From: JARRQJ01 sp963761035
GTDB taxonomy: Bacteria > Pseudomonadota > Gammaproteobacteria > DRLM01
Assembly: GCA_963761035.1 (NCBI GenBank)
Contig: CAVXFH010000002.1
Span: 1,488,001 to 1,552,000, forward strand
Length of the DNA stretch: 64,000 nucleotides
Reading direction: 5' to 3'
Part shown: one piece after another, positions 7,917 through 16,684 of the stretch
How the letters are laid out: the number at the start of each line of letters is the position of its first letter
Position numbering within the stretch: position 1 is the first letter of the stretch
Translations under genes and position numbers: made by a program
The notes under the pieces: model-generated
Database searches by the model: none
What the model was told of the DNA's origin: nothing
Seen by the model: only the letters and a program-made list of their open reading frames with translations

Positions 7917-9749
7917 ATGTGCGGTATCGTGGGTGCTGTAGCGGAGCGCGACGTGGTCCCCATCCTGGTGGAGGGGCTCAAGCGCTTGGAATATCGCGGT
8001 TACGATTCCGCCGGCGTCGTGGTCCTGGACGAGCAAAACTGCCTGGACCGGGTGCGGACGCCCGGCAAGGTCGTGCAAGTCGAGGCCTTGGTCAAGGCGC
8101 AACACCTGCGCGGTAATTGCGGCATCGCCCATACCCGTTGGGCTACCCACGGTAAACCTACTCAGGCCAATGCCCACCCCCATATCTGCCGCAAGACCGT
8201 GGCCGTCGTTCATAACGGCATCATTGAGAATCACGAATCGCTGCGCAGCCTGCAGCGCAAGGCCGGTTACGAATTCACCTCCGAGACCGACACCGAGGTG
8301 GTGGTGCATCAGATCCATCATCACGTGGAAACCGGAAAAAACCTGCTCGCCGCGGTGCAGGCCGCCGTCGGTGAATTTCACGGCGCCTATGCCCTGGGCG
8401 TGGTGAGCAACACTGAGCCCGGCGTACTGGTGGCAGCGCGGCGCGGCAGCCCTCTGGTAATCGGTATCGGCATCGGCGAACACTTCATCGCCTCCGACGT
8501 GGCGGCACTCATCCCCGTGACGCAGCGCTTCATCTTCCTCGAAGACGGCGATGTGGCGGAGATCACCAAGGACCGTTTGACCATCTTCAACGCCGCCGGC
8601 AAGGCGGTGGAACGGCCGCTCAAGGTCAGCGAGCTGACCGCGGATGCGGTGGAACGCGGTCAATATCGCCACTACATGCTCAAGGAAATATTCGAGCAAC
8701 CCCGCGCCATCGCCGAAACCCTCGAAGGTCGCCTCGGCGGCCAGACCGTATTGGAAGCCGCCTTCGGCCCGGAGGCGAAGCGTATCTTCGACAGCGTGCA
8801 TGGCGTGCATATCATCGCTTGCGGCACCAGCCATCACGCCGCCATGGTGGCGCGTTACTGGCTCGAATCCCTTGCCGGTATTCCATGCAGCGTGGAGGTG
8901 GCCAGTGAATTTCGTTACCGTCGCCCGGTGGTGCGCCGCAATTCTTTGGTAGTGGCCATTTCCCAATCGGGCGAGACCGCCGATACCTTGGCCGCTTTGC
9001 GCGAGGCCAAACAACTCGGCTTCGGCTCGTCGCTCGCTATCTGCAACGTCCCGGAAAGCTCCTTGGTGCGCGAATGCGACCTGGTATTGATGACCCGCGC
9101 CGGACCGGAGATCGGGGTCGCCTCCACCAAGGCCTTTACCACACAATTGGTGTCGCTGTTGATGTTGGTTGCGGTGCTGGGCCGACGCCATAGCCTGTCT
9201 GCGCAGACCGAGATCGATCTGGTCATGCAGCTTACCAGCCTGCCCGGCAAGATCGAGCAGGCCTTGCAGCTCAATGAACGGATTATCGAACTCGCGGAAC
9301 GGTTCGCCGATAAGCGACATGCATTGTTCCTCGGTCGCGGCACTCAATATCCGGTGGCCCTTGAAGGTGCGCTGAAGTTGAAGGAGATTTCCTACATCCA
9401 CGCCGAGGGCTATCCCGCCGGCGAGCTGAAACACGGGCCCCTGGCGCTGGTGGACGCCGAGATGCCCGTCATCGCGGTGGCGCCCAACAACGATCTCTTG
9501 GAAAAACTCAAATCCAATCTCCACGAGGTCAAGGCGCGCGGCGGCGAGCTCATCGTCTTTGCCGACGAAACCATAGACGTGGAAGCCGACCCGCAGGTCA
9601 CCGCCTTCAAGGTCGCTACGGTGCCGGATCCCATTGCGCCCATTGTGTTTACCATCCCCTTGCAGCTCTTGGCCTATCATGTCGCGGTGCTCAAGGGCAC
9701 CGACGTCGACCAGCCGCGCAATCTAGCCAAATCCGTAACCGTGGAATAA
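7917..9749 (+). CDS. glmS: Glutamine--fructose-6-phosphate aminotransferase (isomerizing)
   Basis: A 610-residue enzyme, normal GlmS length. It starts MCGIVGAV, so after Met removal Cys is the N-terminal glutaminase nucleophile. The glutaminase part includes RGYDSAG and GIAHTRWATHG. Two SIS sugar-isomerase domains follow (ACGTSHHAAMVARYWLES, VAISQSGETADTLAALREAK, GRGTQYPVALEGALKLKEIS), ending in the catalytic-loop sequence PRNLAKSVTVE. It makes glucosamine-6-phosphate from fructose-6-phosphate and glutamine, the first step toward the UDP-GlcNAc completed by GlmU upstream. It is apparently transcribed alone. Confidence 0.98.
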   Translation: MCGIVGAVAERDVVPILVEGLKRLEYRGYDSAGVVVLDEQNCLDRVRTPGKVVQVEALVKAQHLRGNCGIAHTRWATHGKPTQANAHPHICRKTVAVVHNGIIENHESLRSLQRKAGYEFTSETDTEVVVHQIHHHVETGKNLLAAVQAAVGEFHGAYALGVVSNTEPGVLVAARRGSPLVIGIGIGEHFIASDVAALIPVTQRFIFLEDGDVAEITKDRLTIFNAAGKAVERPLKVSELTADAVERGQYRHYMLKEIFEQPRAIAETLEGRLGGQTVLEAAFGPEAKRIFDSVHGVHIIACGTSHHAAMVARYWLESLAGIPCSVEVASEFRYRRPVVRRNSLVVAISQSGETADTLAALREAKQLGFGSSLAICNVPESSLVRECDLVLMTRAGPEIGVASTKAFTTQLVSLLMLVAVLGRRHSLSAQTEIDLVMQLTSLPGKIEQALQLNERIIELAERFADKRHALFLGRGTQYPVALEGALKLKEISYIHAEGYPAGELKHGPLALVDAEMPVIAVAPNNDLLEKLKSNLHEVKARGGELIVFADETIDVEADPQVTAFKVATVPDPIAPIVFTIPLQLLAYHVAVLKGTDVDQPRNLAKSVTVE

Positions 9750-10199
9750 GCAGCGGTTGCCGCCGACGATGAGACCGTCGCCTAATCGTTTCCGGTAACT
9801 AAGCGCGGAAGTCCCCAGTCCGCATGCGGCTGACGGGCTCGCATCATTGTCAGCGGCGCCACTCTCGATGCAAAAAAACGCAATGCGCCCGCGTTTGAAA
9901 TCATTTTCCATAGATGTTAAGGTATTAACGCTCGCCTGGCCGCGTGACCGATGTCAAACAGAGTTCTGGTCGATCGACTTTCCCGGTGTTGAGCGCCGTC
10001 ATTAAATAGTCGCATATACGATTGGGCGCCCGGCATTGAGGGCGCTACCTGCAGTTGGGTCGGGTTGATAATCCGATCCCTCTGTGCGACGCAGGTCCAT
10101 GATGGCCGCATATCGAATGTATCAATCAATACTGGCCGGGCCCGCGCCCGCGCGGTTGGCCGGGATCACAAAACGCATTTCAATCTCATGGAATCTGCT
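9750..10199. other. Intergenic region before the sucrose operon
   Basis: About 450 bases without a credible gene. A candidate promoter lies at 9895-9923 (listed separately). The stretch between about 9930 and 10190 would be a long leader of the fructokinase-sucrose operon; I see no clear riboswitch fold or terminator in it. Confidence 0.4.
9895..9923 (+). promoter_or_regulatory. Candidate extended -10 promoter for the sucrose operon
   Basis: TTGAAA (9895-9900), a 17-base spacer, then TAAGGT (9918-9923) preceded by TGT, the extended -10 element. The -10 match is only partial. It would give a leader of about 260 bases ahead of the fructokinase gene. Confidence 0.3.
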
Positions 10200-11114
10200 A
10201 TGAGACAGAATCATGTCACAGAGCAAGCGCTGCGACCCCTGGTGTTCGGAGAGGTGTTGTACGACAAATTTCCCGACGGCGGCGCGGTATTGGGCGGCGC
10301 GCCGTTCAATGTCGCTTGGCATCTGCAGGGGTTCGGGATGGCGCCCCTGTTCATCAGCCGCGTCGGCGACGACGCGTTGGGCGAGCGGATACTTGCGGCG
10401 ATGTCCGAGTGGGGCATGGACACGCGCGGCATGCAGAGAGACGCGATTCATCCGACCGGCCGCGTTATGGTGAGCTTCGAAGATCGCGAACCGCGCTACG
10501 AGATCGTGGCCGAGCAGGCCTATGATTTCATCGCCGCCGCGGCGGAGGTTTTAGGCGGAAAATCGGGCGCCTTGTTATATCACGGCAGTCTGATCGCGCG
10601 TCATGCCACGTCGCGCGCCGCCCTGGATATGCTGCGCGCGGAAGCGCTGCCGCTGTTCATGGATGTCAATCTTCGCGATCCATGGTGGCAACGATCATGG
10701 GTGGACGATGCCTTGCGCAGGGCGCGCTGGGCAAAACTCAATGAACAAGAATTGCGGATTTTGTCCGGGCAGGAGGGCGCCGCCGATTACGATATTAGGG
10801 CGCAAGCCGCTTTGCTGCGCCAGGCGTTTGGCCTGGATATACTGGTGGTAACGCGCGGTGACGCCGGTGCACTGCTGGTGTCCGAGGCTGCCGTGGTGGA
10901 GACGGTGCCCGGCGACAACGGCGAGATCGTGGATACCGTCGGCGCCGGCGATGCCTTCAGCGCGGTTACCATCATGGGACTGTTGCTCGATTGGCCGCTG
11001 GAGATCTTGGCGCAGCGGGCGGTGGATTTCGCGGCCGCGGTGTGTCGCATGCGCGGTGCCACCACCAGGGATCGGGATTTGTACCGGCACTATTTGCGAA
11101 AGTGGAGCGAATGA
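10200..11114 (+). CDS. PfkB-family fructokinase
   Basis: A 304-residue ribokinase/PfkB-family sugar kinase with the substrate-side motif GGAPFNVAWHLQGFG and the anion-hole signature DTVGAGDAFSAV, whose Asp is the catalytic base. Its place as first gene before sucrose-phosphate synthase and sucrose synthase points to phosphorylation of fructose released by sucrose cleavage (inference; such kinases accompany sucrose genes in methylotrophs and ammonia oxidisers). Start uncertain: ATG 10200 and ATG 10188 are both in frame and neither has a strong ribosome site; 10200 leaves only about 13 residues before the first strand. The stop overlaps the next ATG. Confidence 0.85.
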   Translation: MRQNHVTEQALRPLVFGEVLYDKFPDGGAVLGGAPFNVAWHLQGFGMAPLFISRVGDDALGERILAAMSEWGMDTRGMQRDAIHPTGRVMVSFEDREPRYEIVAEQAYDFIAAAAEVLGGKSGALLYHGSLIARHATSRAALDMLRAEALPLFMDVNLRDPWWQRSWVDDALRRARWAKLNEQELRILSGQEGAADYDIRAQAALLRQAFGLDILVVTRGDAGALLVSEAAVVETVPGDNGEIVDTVGAGDAFSAVTIMGLLLDWPLEILAQRAVDFAAAVCRMRGATTRDRDLYRHYLRKWSE

Positions 11115-13273
11115 CGCTGCATCAAGATGGTTATTACCTGATGCTCATCAGCGTCCACGGCCTGATCCGCGGCCATGACTTGGAGTTGGGGCGTGACGCG
11201 GACACCGGCGGCCAGAGCAAGTACGTTGTGGAACTGAGCAGAGCCTTGGCGGCACATTCACGCGTCAAGCGAGTTGACCTGCTAACGCGTCTCGTCGATG
11301 ACCCCAAGGTGGACAAGGATTATTCCGATCCGGAAGAGCCTTTGGCGGACAACGCCCGCATCATCCGCATCTCCTGCGGCCCGCGCCGTTATCTGCGTAA
11401 GGAAGTGTTATGGCCGTATCTCGACGGCTTCGCCGACAACGCCCTGCACTATATCCGCCGCATCGGCAAGGTGCCGGACGTGATCCACAGCCACTATGCC
11501 GACGGCGGCTACGTCGGTGCGCGTCTTGCCGGTTTGCTGGGCGTGCCTCTGGTGCACACCGGCCATTCTTTGGGCAGGGAGAAAGAGCGCCGGCTGCTCG
11601 ATCAGGGTATGAAGGCCGAGACTATCGAAAAGAATTACAACATCGGCCAGCGCATCGAGGCGGAAGAATTCGCCTTGGATAACGCCGCCATGGTGATCGC
11701 AAGCACCACGCAAGAGGTGGACACGCAATACAGTATCTATGACAACTATCAACCGCAGAACATGGTGGTGATTCCGCCCGGCGTGGAGTTGGATCGTTTT
11801 TATCCGCCGCGCCGTGGCAGGTTCAACCCGCCCATCTTGCTGGAGTTGAACCGTTTCTTGCGCGAGCCGCGCAAGCCCATGATCCTGGCATTGTCGCGGC
11901 CCGACGAGCGCAAAAACATCGCAAGCCTGGTGCGCGCCTACGGCGAGCACCTCGGCTTGCGGAACGCGGCCAACCTGGTGCTGATCGCCGGCAACCGCGA
12001 TGACATCCATGCCATGGAGAGGGGGCCGCGCGGCGTGTTGAATGAGATACTGCTGTTGATCGATCGCTATGATCTCTACGGCCGCGTGGCTTATCCCAAG
12101 CATCATCATGCCGGCGACGTGCCCCTGTTGTATCGCCTTGCGGCAAAGAGCGGCGGCGTATTTATCAATCCCGCGCTGACCGAGCCCTTCGGTCTGACCT
12201 TGATCGAGGCGGCGGCCAGCGGCTTGCCCATCATTGCCACCGAGGACGGCGGTCCGCGCGACATCATCGCTCATTGCAAGAACGGTATATTGATCGATCC
12301 CTTGGATACGGCGCGCATGGGCCAGGTGTTGCTCGAGGCCATAGGCAACCGTGGGCGGTGGCGGCGTTGGTCCAAGAACGGCCTGCTCGGTGCCCATCGT
12401 CACTTCTCGTGGAACGGACATGTCAAAAAGTATTTAAACGAGGTGGATCGAGTGATTAGAAAGTCGCTGCACAAACGCCCTACGGCTTTCGCCAAAAGCA
12501 AACTACCCATATTGGATAGGCTATTGGTCAGCGATATCGACAATACCTTGATCGGCGACCGCGACGCGCTGCGCGCCTTGTTGGAGCGTATGCGGGTCAG
12601 CGGTCAGAAGCTGGGTTTCGGCATCGCCACCGGGCGCCGTATCGAGAGCACGGTAAAGATCTTGAAGGAATGGGCGGTGCCCATGCCGGATGTATTGGTC
12701 ACCGCGGTGGGGACCGAGATCCATTACGGAAGCCGTTTGAAGAAGGATTATGGTTATCAGGATCACCTGAATTACCGCTGGGACCCCCGGGCACTGCGCG
12801 AGGTGATGGGGATTTTCCCCGGCATCCGCATGCAGGCGGCCTCGGAGCAACGGCAATTCAAGATCAGCTATTTCATGGACCCGAACCAGGCGCCCGGCGT
12901 GCGCGAGATCAGCTCGCGCCTGCGCCAGAACGGCTTATATGCCAACGTCGTGTTCTCGCACGGGATGTATCTTGATGTACTTCCGGTACGCGCCTCCAAG
13001 GGCAGCGCCATCCGCTATCTGGCGGATAAGTGGGGCATACCGGTGGATAGTATTCTGGTGGCGGGGGATTCCGGAAACGACGAAGAAATGCTGAGCGGCA
13101 ATACCTTGGGCGTGGTGGTCGGCAACCATAGCGAGGAACTGGAGATACTGCGCGGCCGCGAGCGTATCTATTTCGCCGCCGGGCATTACGCCTGGGGAAT
13201 CTTGGAGGGGATAGAGCATTACGATTTTTTTGGGACCATGCACCCGGTACCCGAGCGGGGCGACCAAGAATGA
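11111..13273 (+). CDS. Sucrose-phosphate synthase with fused sucrose-phosphatase domain
   Basis: A 720-residue two-domain enzyme. Residues 1 to about 460 are a GT4 retaining glycosyltransferase with LISVHGLIRGHDLELGRDAD, TGGQSKYVVEL, HSHYADGGY, HTGHSLGREK and EPFGLTLIEAAASGLP (E-x7-E). Residues about 470-720 are a HAD-superfamily sucrose-phosphatase: SDIDNT places the catalytic Asp475 and Asp477, and AGDSGNDEEML is motif IV. The fused protein would make sucrose-6F-phosphate from UDP-glucose and fructose-6-phosphate and hydrolyse it to sucrose. ATG 11111 overlaps the fructokinase stop (ATGA); the frame runs open further upstream but only inside that gene. The stop overlaps the sucrose synthase ATG by 4 bases. 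Confidence 0.93.
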   Translation: MTLHQDGYYLMLISVHGLIRGHDLELGRDADTGGQSKYVVELSRALAAHSRVKRVDLLTRLVDDPKVDKDYSDPEEPLADNARIIRISCGPRRYLRKEVLWPYLDGFADNALHYIRRIGKVPDVIHSHYADGGYVGARLAGLLGVPLVHTGHSLGREKERRLLDQGMKAETIEKNYNIGQRIEAEEFALDNAAMVIASTTQEVDTQYSIYDNYQPQNMVVIPPGVELDRFYPPRRGRFNPPILLELNRFLREPRKPMILALSRPDERKNIASLVRAYGEHLGLRNAANLVLIAGNRDDIHAMERGPRGVLNEILLLIDRYDLYGRVAYPKHHHAGDVPLLYRLAAKSGGVFINPALTEPFGLTLIEAAASGLPIIATEDGGPRDIIAHCKNGILIDPLDTARMGQVLLEAIGNRGRWRRWSKNGLLGAHRHFSWNGHVKKYLNEVDRVIRKSLHKRPTAFAKSKLPILDRLLVSDIDNTLIGDRDALRALLERMRVSGQKLGFGIATGRRIESTVKILKEWAVPMPDVLVTAVGTEIHYGSRLKKDYGYQDHLNYRWDPRALREVMGIFPGIRMQAASEQRQFKISYFMDPNQAPGVREISSRLRQNGLYANVVFSHGMYLDVLPVRASKGSAIRYLADKWGIPVDSILVAGDSGNDEEMLSGNTLGVVVGNHSEELEILRGRERIYFAAGHYAWGILEGIEHYDFFGTMHPVPERGDQE

Positions 13274-15660
13274 GTGAGAACCTAGGCACCTTTATCGATT
13301 TACACCGAGAGGCGGTTTATTTGCTGCTGCGGCGCTATGCCGGGCTCGGCAAACTCTTTTTACTGCGCTCGGAATTATGGGATGAATTTTCAAGTTTCTG
13401 CCATGAGTATGATTTCCCAGCGCTGCTCGATTCGGCCTTGGCCGAGAATATTCGCAGCACCCAAGAGGCGGCGGTCGGTGTTCCCTGGGTGTATTTTGCG
13501 ACGCGGCGCCATGTGGCGCGCTGGCGGCATTTTCGCATTCATGCCGAGTCGCTGCAGGTGGAAAATATTTCCATCTCGGAATATTTGTGCTTCAAGGAGC
13601 AACTGGTCAACGGCGGCGGCGGCGATCAATGGACATTGGAATTCGACATCGGGCCCTTCAATCGCGAATTTCCCAAACTCCACGAGACGCGCTCCATCGG
13701 CCGCGGCGTGGAGTTTCTCAACCGCCGCCTGTCCAGCCAACTCCTCCAGGAACAGGGCAAGGGAGATAGGCGCCTCCTGGATTTTTTACGCGTGCACCAA
13801 TATCAGGGCCGGCAGCTGATGCTGAACAAGCGTATTGATGCGGTGGACGAATTGCGCCGCTGTCTGCGCGAGGCGGATGATTATCTGGCTCGGCAACCCG
13901 ATGTAGCCGGTTGGGACAAGGTGGGCACCGAGCTGCAGGGGATGGGTTTCGAATCGGGTTGGGGGCGGACAACGGCGCGCATGCGCGAAACTCTCGGCCT
14001 GCTCTCCGATATTCTCGAGGCGCCGGAACCGGGCAATCTTGAACGCTTCTTGAGCCGCATACCCATGATTTTCAATATGGTGATCCTGTCTCCCCACGGC
14101 TATTTCGGTCAGGCCAATGTCCTGGGTCTGCCGGACACCGGCGGGCAAATCGTCTATATCCTCGATCAAGTGCGCGCCTTGGAGCTTGAGATGCGCGCGC
14201 GGCTCGACGAACAGGGCCTGGATATCGAGCCGCGGATACTGGTGGTGACGCGGCTGATCCCGGAAGCGCCGCAAGGCACCACCTGCCATCAACGGCTGGA
14301 GAGCATCACGGGGACGCGCAACGCCGTGATCCTGCGGGTACCGTTCCGCGGTCCCGCCGGCGACGTGATACCCCATTGGATATCGCGCTTTGAGATCTGG
14401 CCCTATCTGGAGAGTTTCAGCAACGAAGTGGAGAAGGAGGTATTGGCGGAACTGGGCGGCCGCCCGGATCTTATCGTGGGCAACTATTCCGACGGCAATC
14501 TGGTGGCGACGCTGCTGGCTCAGCGGCTGCGGGTGACGCAGTGCAACATCGCCCATGCCTTGGAGAAAACCAAATATCTTATGTCCGACCTCTACTGGCG
14601 CGACAACGATGCGCAATACCACTTCAGTTGCCAGTTCACCGCGGATCTGATCGCCATGAACGCCGCCGACTTTATCGTCACCAGCACCTACCAGGAGATC
14701 GCCGGACGCGACGACAGCGTCGGCCAGTATGAGAGTTACGGCGCATTTACCATGCCGGGTCTCTATCGCGTGGTACAAGGTATGGACCCCTTCGATCCCA
14801 AGTTCAACATCGTCTCCCCCGGCGCCGACGCCCAGGTGTATTTTCCTTATACGGAGAGCGAGCGGCGCATGACCAAGCTGCATGACGAGATCGAGGCCAT
14901 GATCTATCAGGCCGATTTTGCCGGGGCGCGCGGCACATTGACGGATCGCGGCAAGCCCCTGCTGTTCACCATGGCGCGTCTCGACCGCATTAAGAACATC
15001 GTCGGTCTGGTGGAGTGGTACGGCCAGAGCCGGGCGCTGCGCGAGCGGGTCAAGCTGATGGTGGTGGCGGGGCATACCGACGCCGCGCATTCGACGGACG
15101 CCGAAGAACAGTATCAGATTGCGCGCATGCACGAATTGATGGATCGCTATGAGCTCGACGGCGACATGCGTTGGCTCGGCCTGCGGCTGGAAAAGAATTT
15201 CACCGGCGAGCTGTATCGTTATATAGCCGACCGCCGCGGCGCCTTCGTGCAGCCGGCCCTGTTCGAGGCCTTCGGTCTCACGGTGATCGAGGCCATGGCC
15301 TCGGGCCTGCCCACTTTCGCCACCCTGTACGGCGGACCGCTGGAGATCATCGAAAACGGTGTATCCGGTTTTCACATCGATCCCAATCACGGCAGCCGCG
15401 CCGCGGAGCATATGGTGGAGTTTTTCGACCGCTGCGCCGCGGAGCCCGGTTATTGGGACAAGATTTCCGTGGGAGCAGTGCAGCGAGTGAAGCGCCGCTA
15501 TACGTGGGAACTGTATGCCGAGCGCATGATGACCTTGTCGCGCATCTACGGTTTCTGGAAATATGTGACCAATCTGGAACGGGATGAGACGCGGCGTTAT
15601 CTGGAGATGTTCTACGGTTTGCAGTACCGGCCCTTGGCGGCGAGATTGCTTCATAAATAA
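13270..15660 (+). CDS. Sucrose synthase
   Basis: A 796-residue protein matching bacterial and plant SuSy in length and order. An N-terminal regulatory region (about 1-250) precedes the GT-B catalytic part starting ILSPHGYFGQANVLGLPDTG. Further signatures are HALEKTKYLMSDLYW, ARLDRIKNIVGLVEWYG and EAFGLTVIEAMASGLP (E-x7-E). It catalyses the reversible reaction sucrose + NDP = NDP-glucose + fructose. With the synthase/phosphatase upstream the cell can both make and recycle sucrose, and the fructokinase would handle the fructose. It starts in an ATGA overlap with the preceding gene. Confidence 0.95.
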   Translation: MSENLGTFIDLHREAVYLLLRRYAGLGKLFLLRSELWDEFSSFCHEYDFPALLDSALAENIRSTQEAAVGVPWVYFATRRHVARWRHFRIHAESLQVENISISEYLCFKEQLVNGGGGDQWTLEFDIGPFNREFPKLHETRSIGRGVEFLNRRLSSQLLQEQGKGDRRLLDFLRVHQYQGRQLMLNKRIDAVDELRRCLREADDYLARQPDVAGWDKVGTELQGMGFESGWGRTTARMRETLGLLSDILEAPEPGNLERFLSRIPMIFNMVILSPHGYFGQANVLGLPDTGGQIVYILDQVRALELEMRARLDEQGLDIEPRILVVTRLIPEAPQGTTCHQRLESITGTRNAVILRVPFRGPAGDVIPHWISRFEIWPYLESFSNEVEKEVLAELGGRPDLIVGNYSDGNLVATLLAQRLRVTQCNIAHALEKTKYLMSDLYWRDNDAQYHFSCQFTADLIAMNAADFIVTSTYQEIAGRDDSVGQYESYGAFTMPGLYRVVQGMDPFDPKFNIVSPGADAQVYFPYTESERRMTKLHDEIEAMIYQADFAGARGTLTDRGKPLLFTMARLDRIKNIVGLVEWYGQSRALRERVKLMVVAGHTDAAHSTDAEEQYQIARMHELMDRYELDGDMRWLGLRLEKNFTGELYRYIADRRGAFVQPALFEAFGLTVIEAMASGLPTFATLYGGPLEIIENGVSGFHIDPNHGSRAAEHMVEFFDRCAAEPGYWDKISVGAVQRVKRRYTWELYAERMMTLSRIYGFWKYVTNLERDETRRYLEMFYGLQYRPLAARLLHK

Positions 15661-15689
15661 ACGCGCCTTGATCAGGCGTATGGAGAAAG

Positions 15690-16610
15690 ATGATGGATTT
15701 GATACTGAAGTATTCTCAAAATATCCACTGGGAAGACATCATCTCTTCCGGGATGAGGATACTGTTGATCCTCGTCATGGTGTGGATACTCAGCCGCGTC
15801 ATTCGCACCATGCTAAAACGGCTGGAACATACCTTGATCGCCAAGGGCCATGCCGAGGGCGAGATGCCCAGCGAGGCGGAAAAACGCTCTGAGACCCTGG
15901 TCAAGCTGCTGCGCCAGGGCGTGATCATCGTGATGTGGGTCATGGCTGTGCTGTTGATACTGCGGCAGCTCGGCGTGGACGTCGGCCCCGTTCTGGCCAG
16001 CGCCGGCATCGTCGGCGTGGCGGTGGGCTTCGGCGCCCAGCATCTGGTGCGCGACGTGATCGCCGGTTTCTTCATGATCCTGGAAAATCAGGTGCGGGTC
16101 GGCGACGTGGCCGTCATCAACGGCACCGGCGGGCTGGTGGAGAGGATCAATTTCCGCACCATCGTGCTGCGCGATCTCAGCGGCGTGGTCCATACCTTTC
16201 CCAACGGTACTATCAACACCCTGGCCAATGTGACCCGGGAGTGGTCGGCCTTCGTGTTCGAGTTCGGCGTGGCGTATAAAGAAGATACCGACAAGGTGGT
16301 GGAGGTTCTCACCCGGGTCGGCGCGGAGCTGCGCCAGGACCCGCGCTTCGGAGCGCTGATGCTGGACGACGTGGAGATCTTCGGCGTCGACAGGTTCGCC
16401 GATTCGGCGGTGGTGATCAAGGGCCGGATCAGGACCCTGCCCATCAAACAGTGGGATGTGGGCCGTGAATTCCAGCGCCGGGTGAAGAAGGCCTTCGACC
16501 AAGCAGGCATCGAGATACCCTTCCCCCATCTCTCGGTGTATTTCGGCGAAGTCAGCAAGCCGTTCATGGCTCAGCTTGTCAAGGGCGCGCCGGAACAAAA
16601 TAACGGGTAA
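15690..16610 (+). CDS. Small-conductance mechanosensitive channel (MscS family)
   Basis: A 306-residue MscS-type protein. Membrane segments lie at about 18-36 and 71-90, followed by the pore helix VLASAGIVGVAVGFGAQHLVRD (Gly/Ala-packed TM3). The beta domain carries VRVGDVAVINGTGGLVERIN and HTFPNGTINTLAN. It opens under membrane tension and releases solutes on hypo-osmotic shock. It lies 29 bases after sucrose synthase with a GGAGAAAG ribosome site, so it is probably in the sucrose operon, consistent with sucrose as a compatible solute (inference). An intrinsic terminator follows. Confidence 0.93.
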   Translation: MMDLILKYSQNIHWEDIISSGMRILLILVMVWILSRVIRTMLKRLEHTLIAKGHAEGEMPSEAEKRSETLVKLLRQGVIIVMWVMAVLLILRQLGVDVGPVLASAGIVGVAVGFGAQHLVRDVIAGFFMILENQVRVGDVAVINGTGGLVERINFRTIVLRDLSGVVHTFPNGTINTLANVTREWSAFVFEFGVAYKEDTDKVVEVLTRVGAELRQDPRFGALMLDDVEIFGVDRFADSAVVIKGRIRTLPIKQWDVGREFQRRVKKAFDQAGIEIPFPHLSVYFGEVSKPFMAQLVKGAPEQNNG

Positions 16611-16623
16611 CATGGCATGCTGC

Positions 16624-16651
16624 GCCGCCCGCCGAGGGGCGGCCGTTTTTT
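16624..16651 (+). terminator. Intrinsic terminator after the sucrose/MscS operon
   Basis: GCCGCCC (16624-16630), loop GCCGAG, GGGCGGC (16637-16643), then CG and a run of six T. It ends the unit before rep. Confidence 0.85.
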
Positions 16652-16684
16652 GTTGCATAAATAATAGACGCCCGAGGTGCCGCC

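Noticed and set aside
7887..9680. 597-codon open frame antisense to glmS
   Set aside because: The plus strand is unmistakable glmS with all motifs. The antisense product is His/Gly/Gln-rich with no recognisable domain, a typical codon-bias shadow in GC-rich DNA.
13786..15654. 622-codon open frame antisense to sucrose synthase
   Set aside because: It lies entirely opposite a well-supported enzyme gene; its composition is that of a shadow frame, with no domain and no promoter or ribosome site noted.
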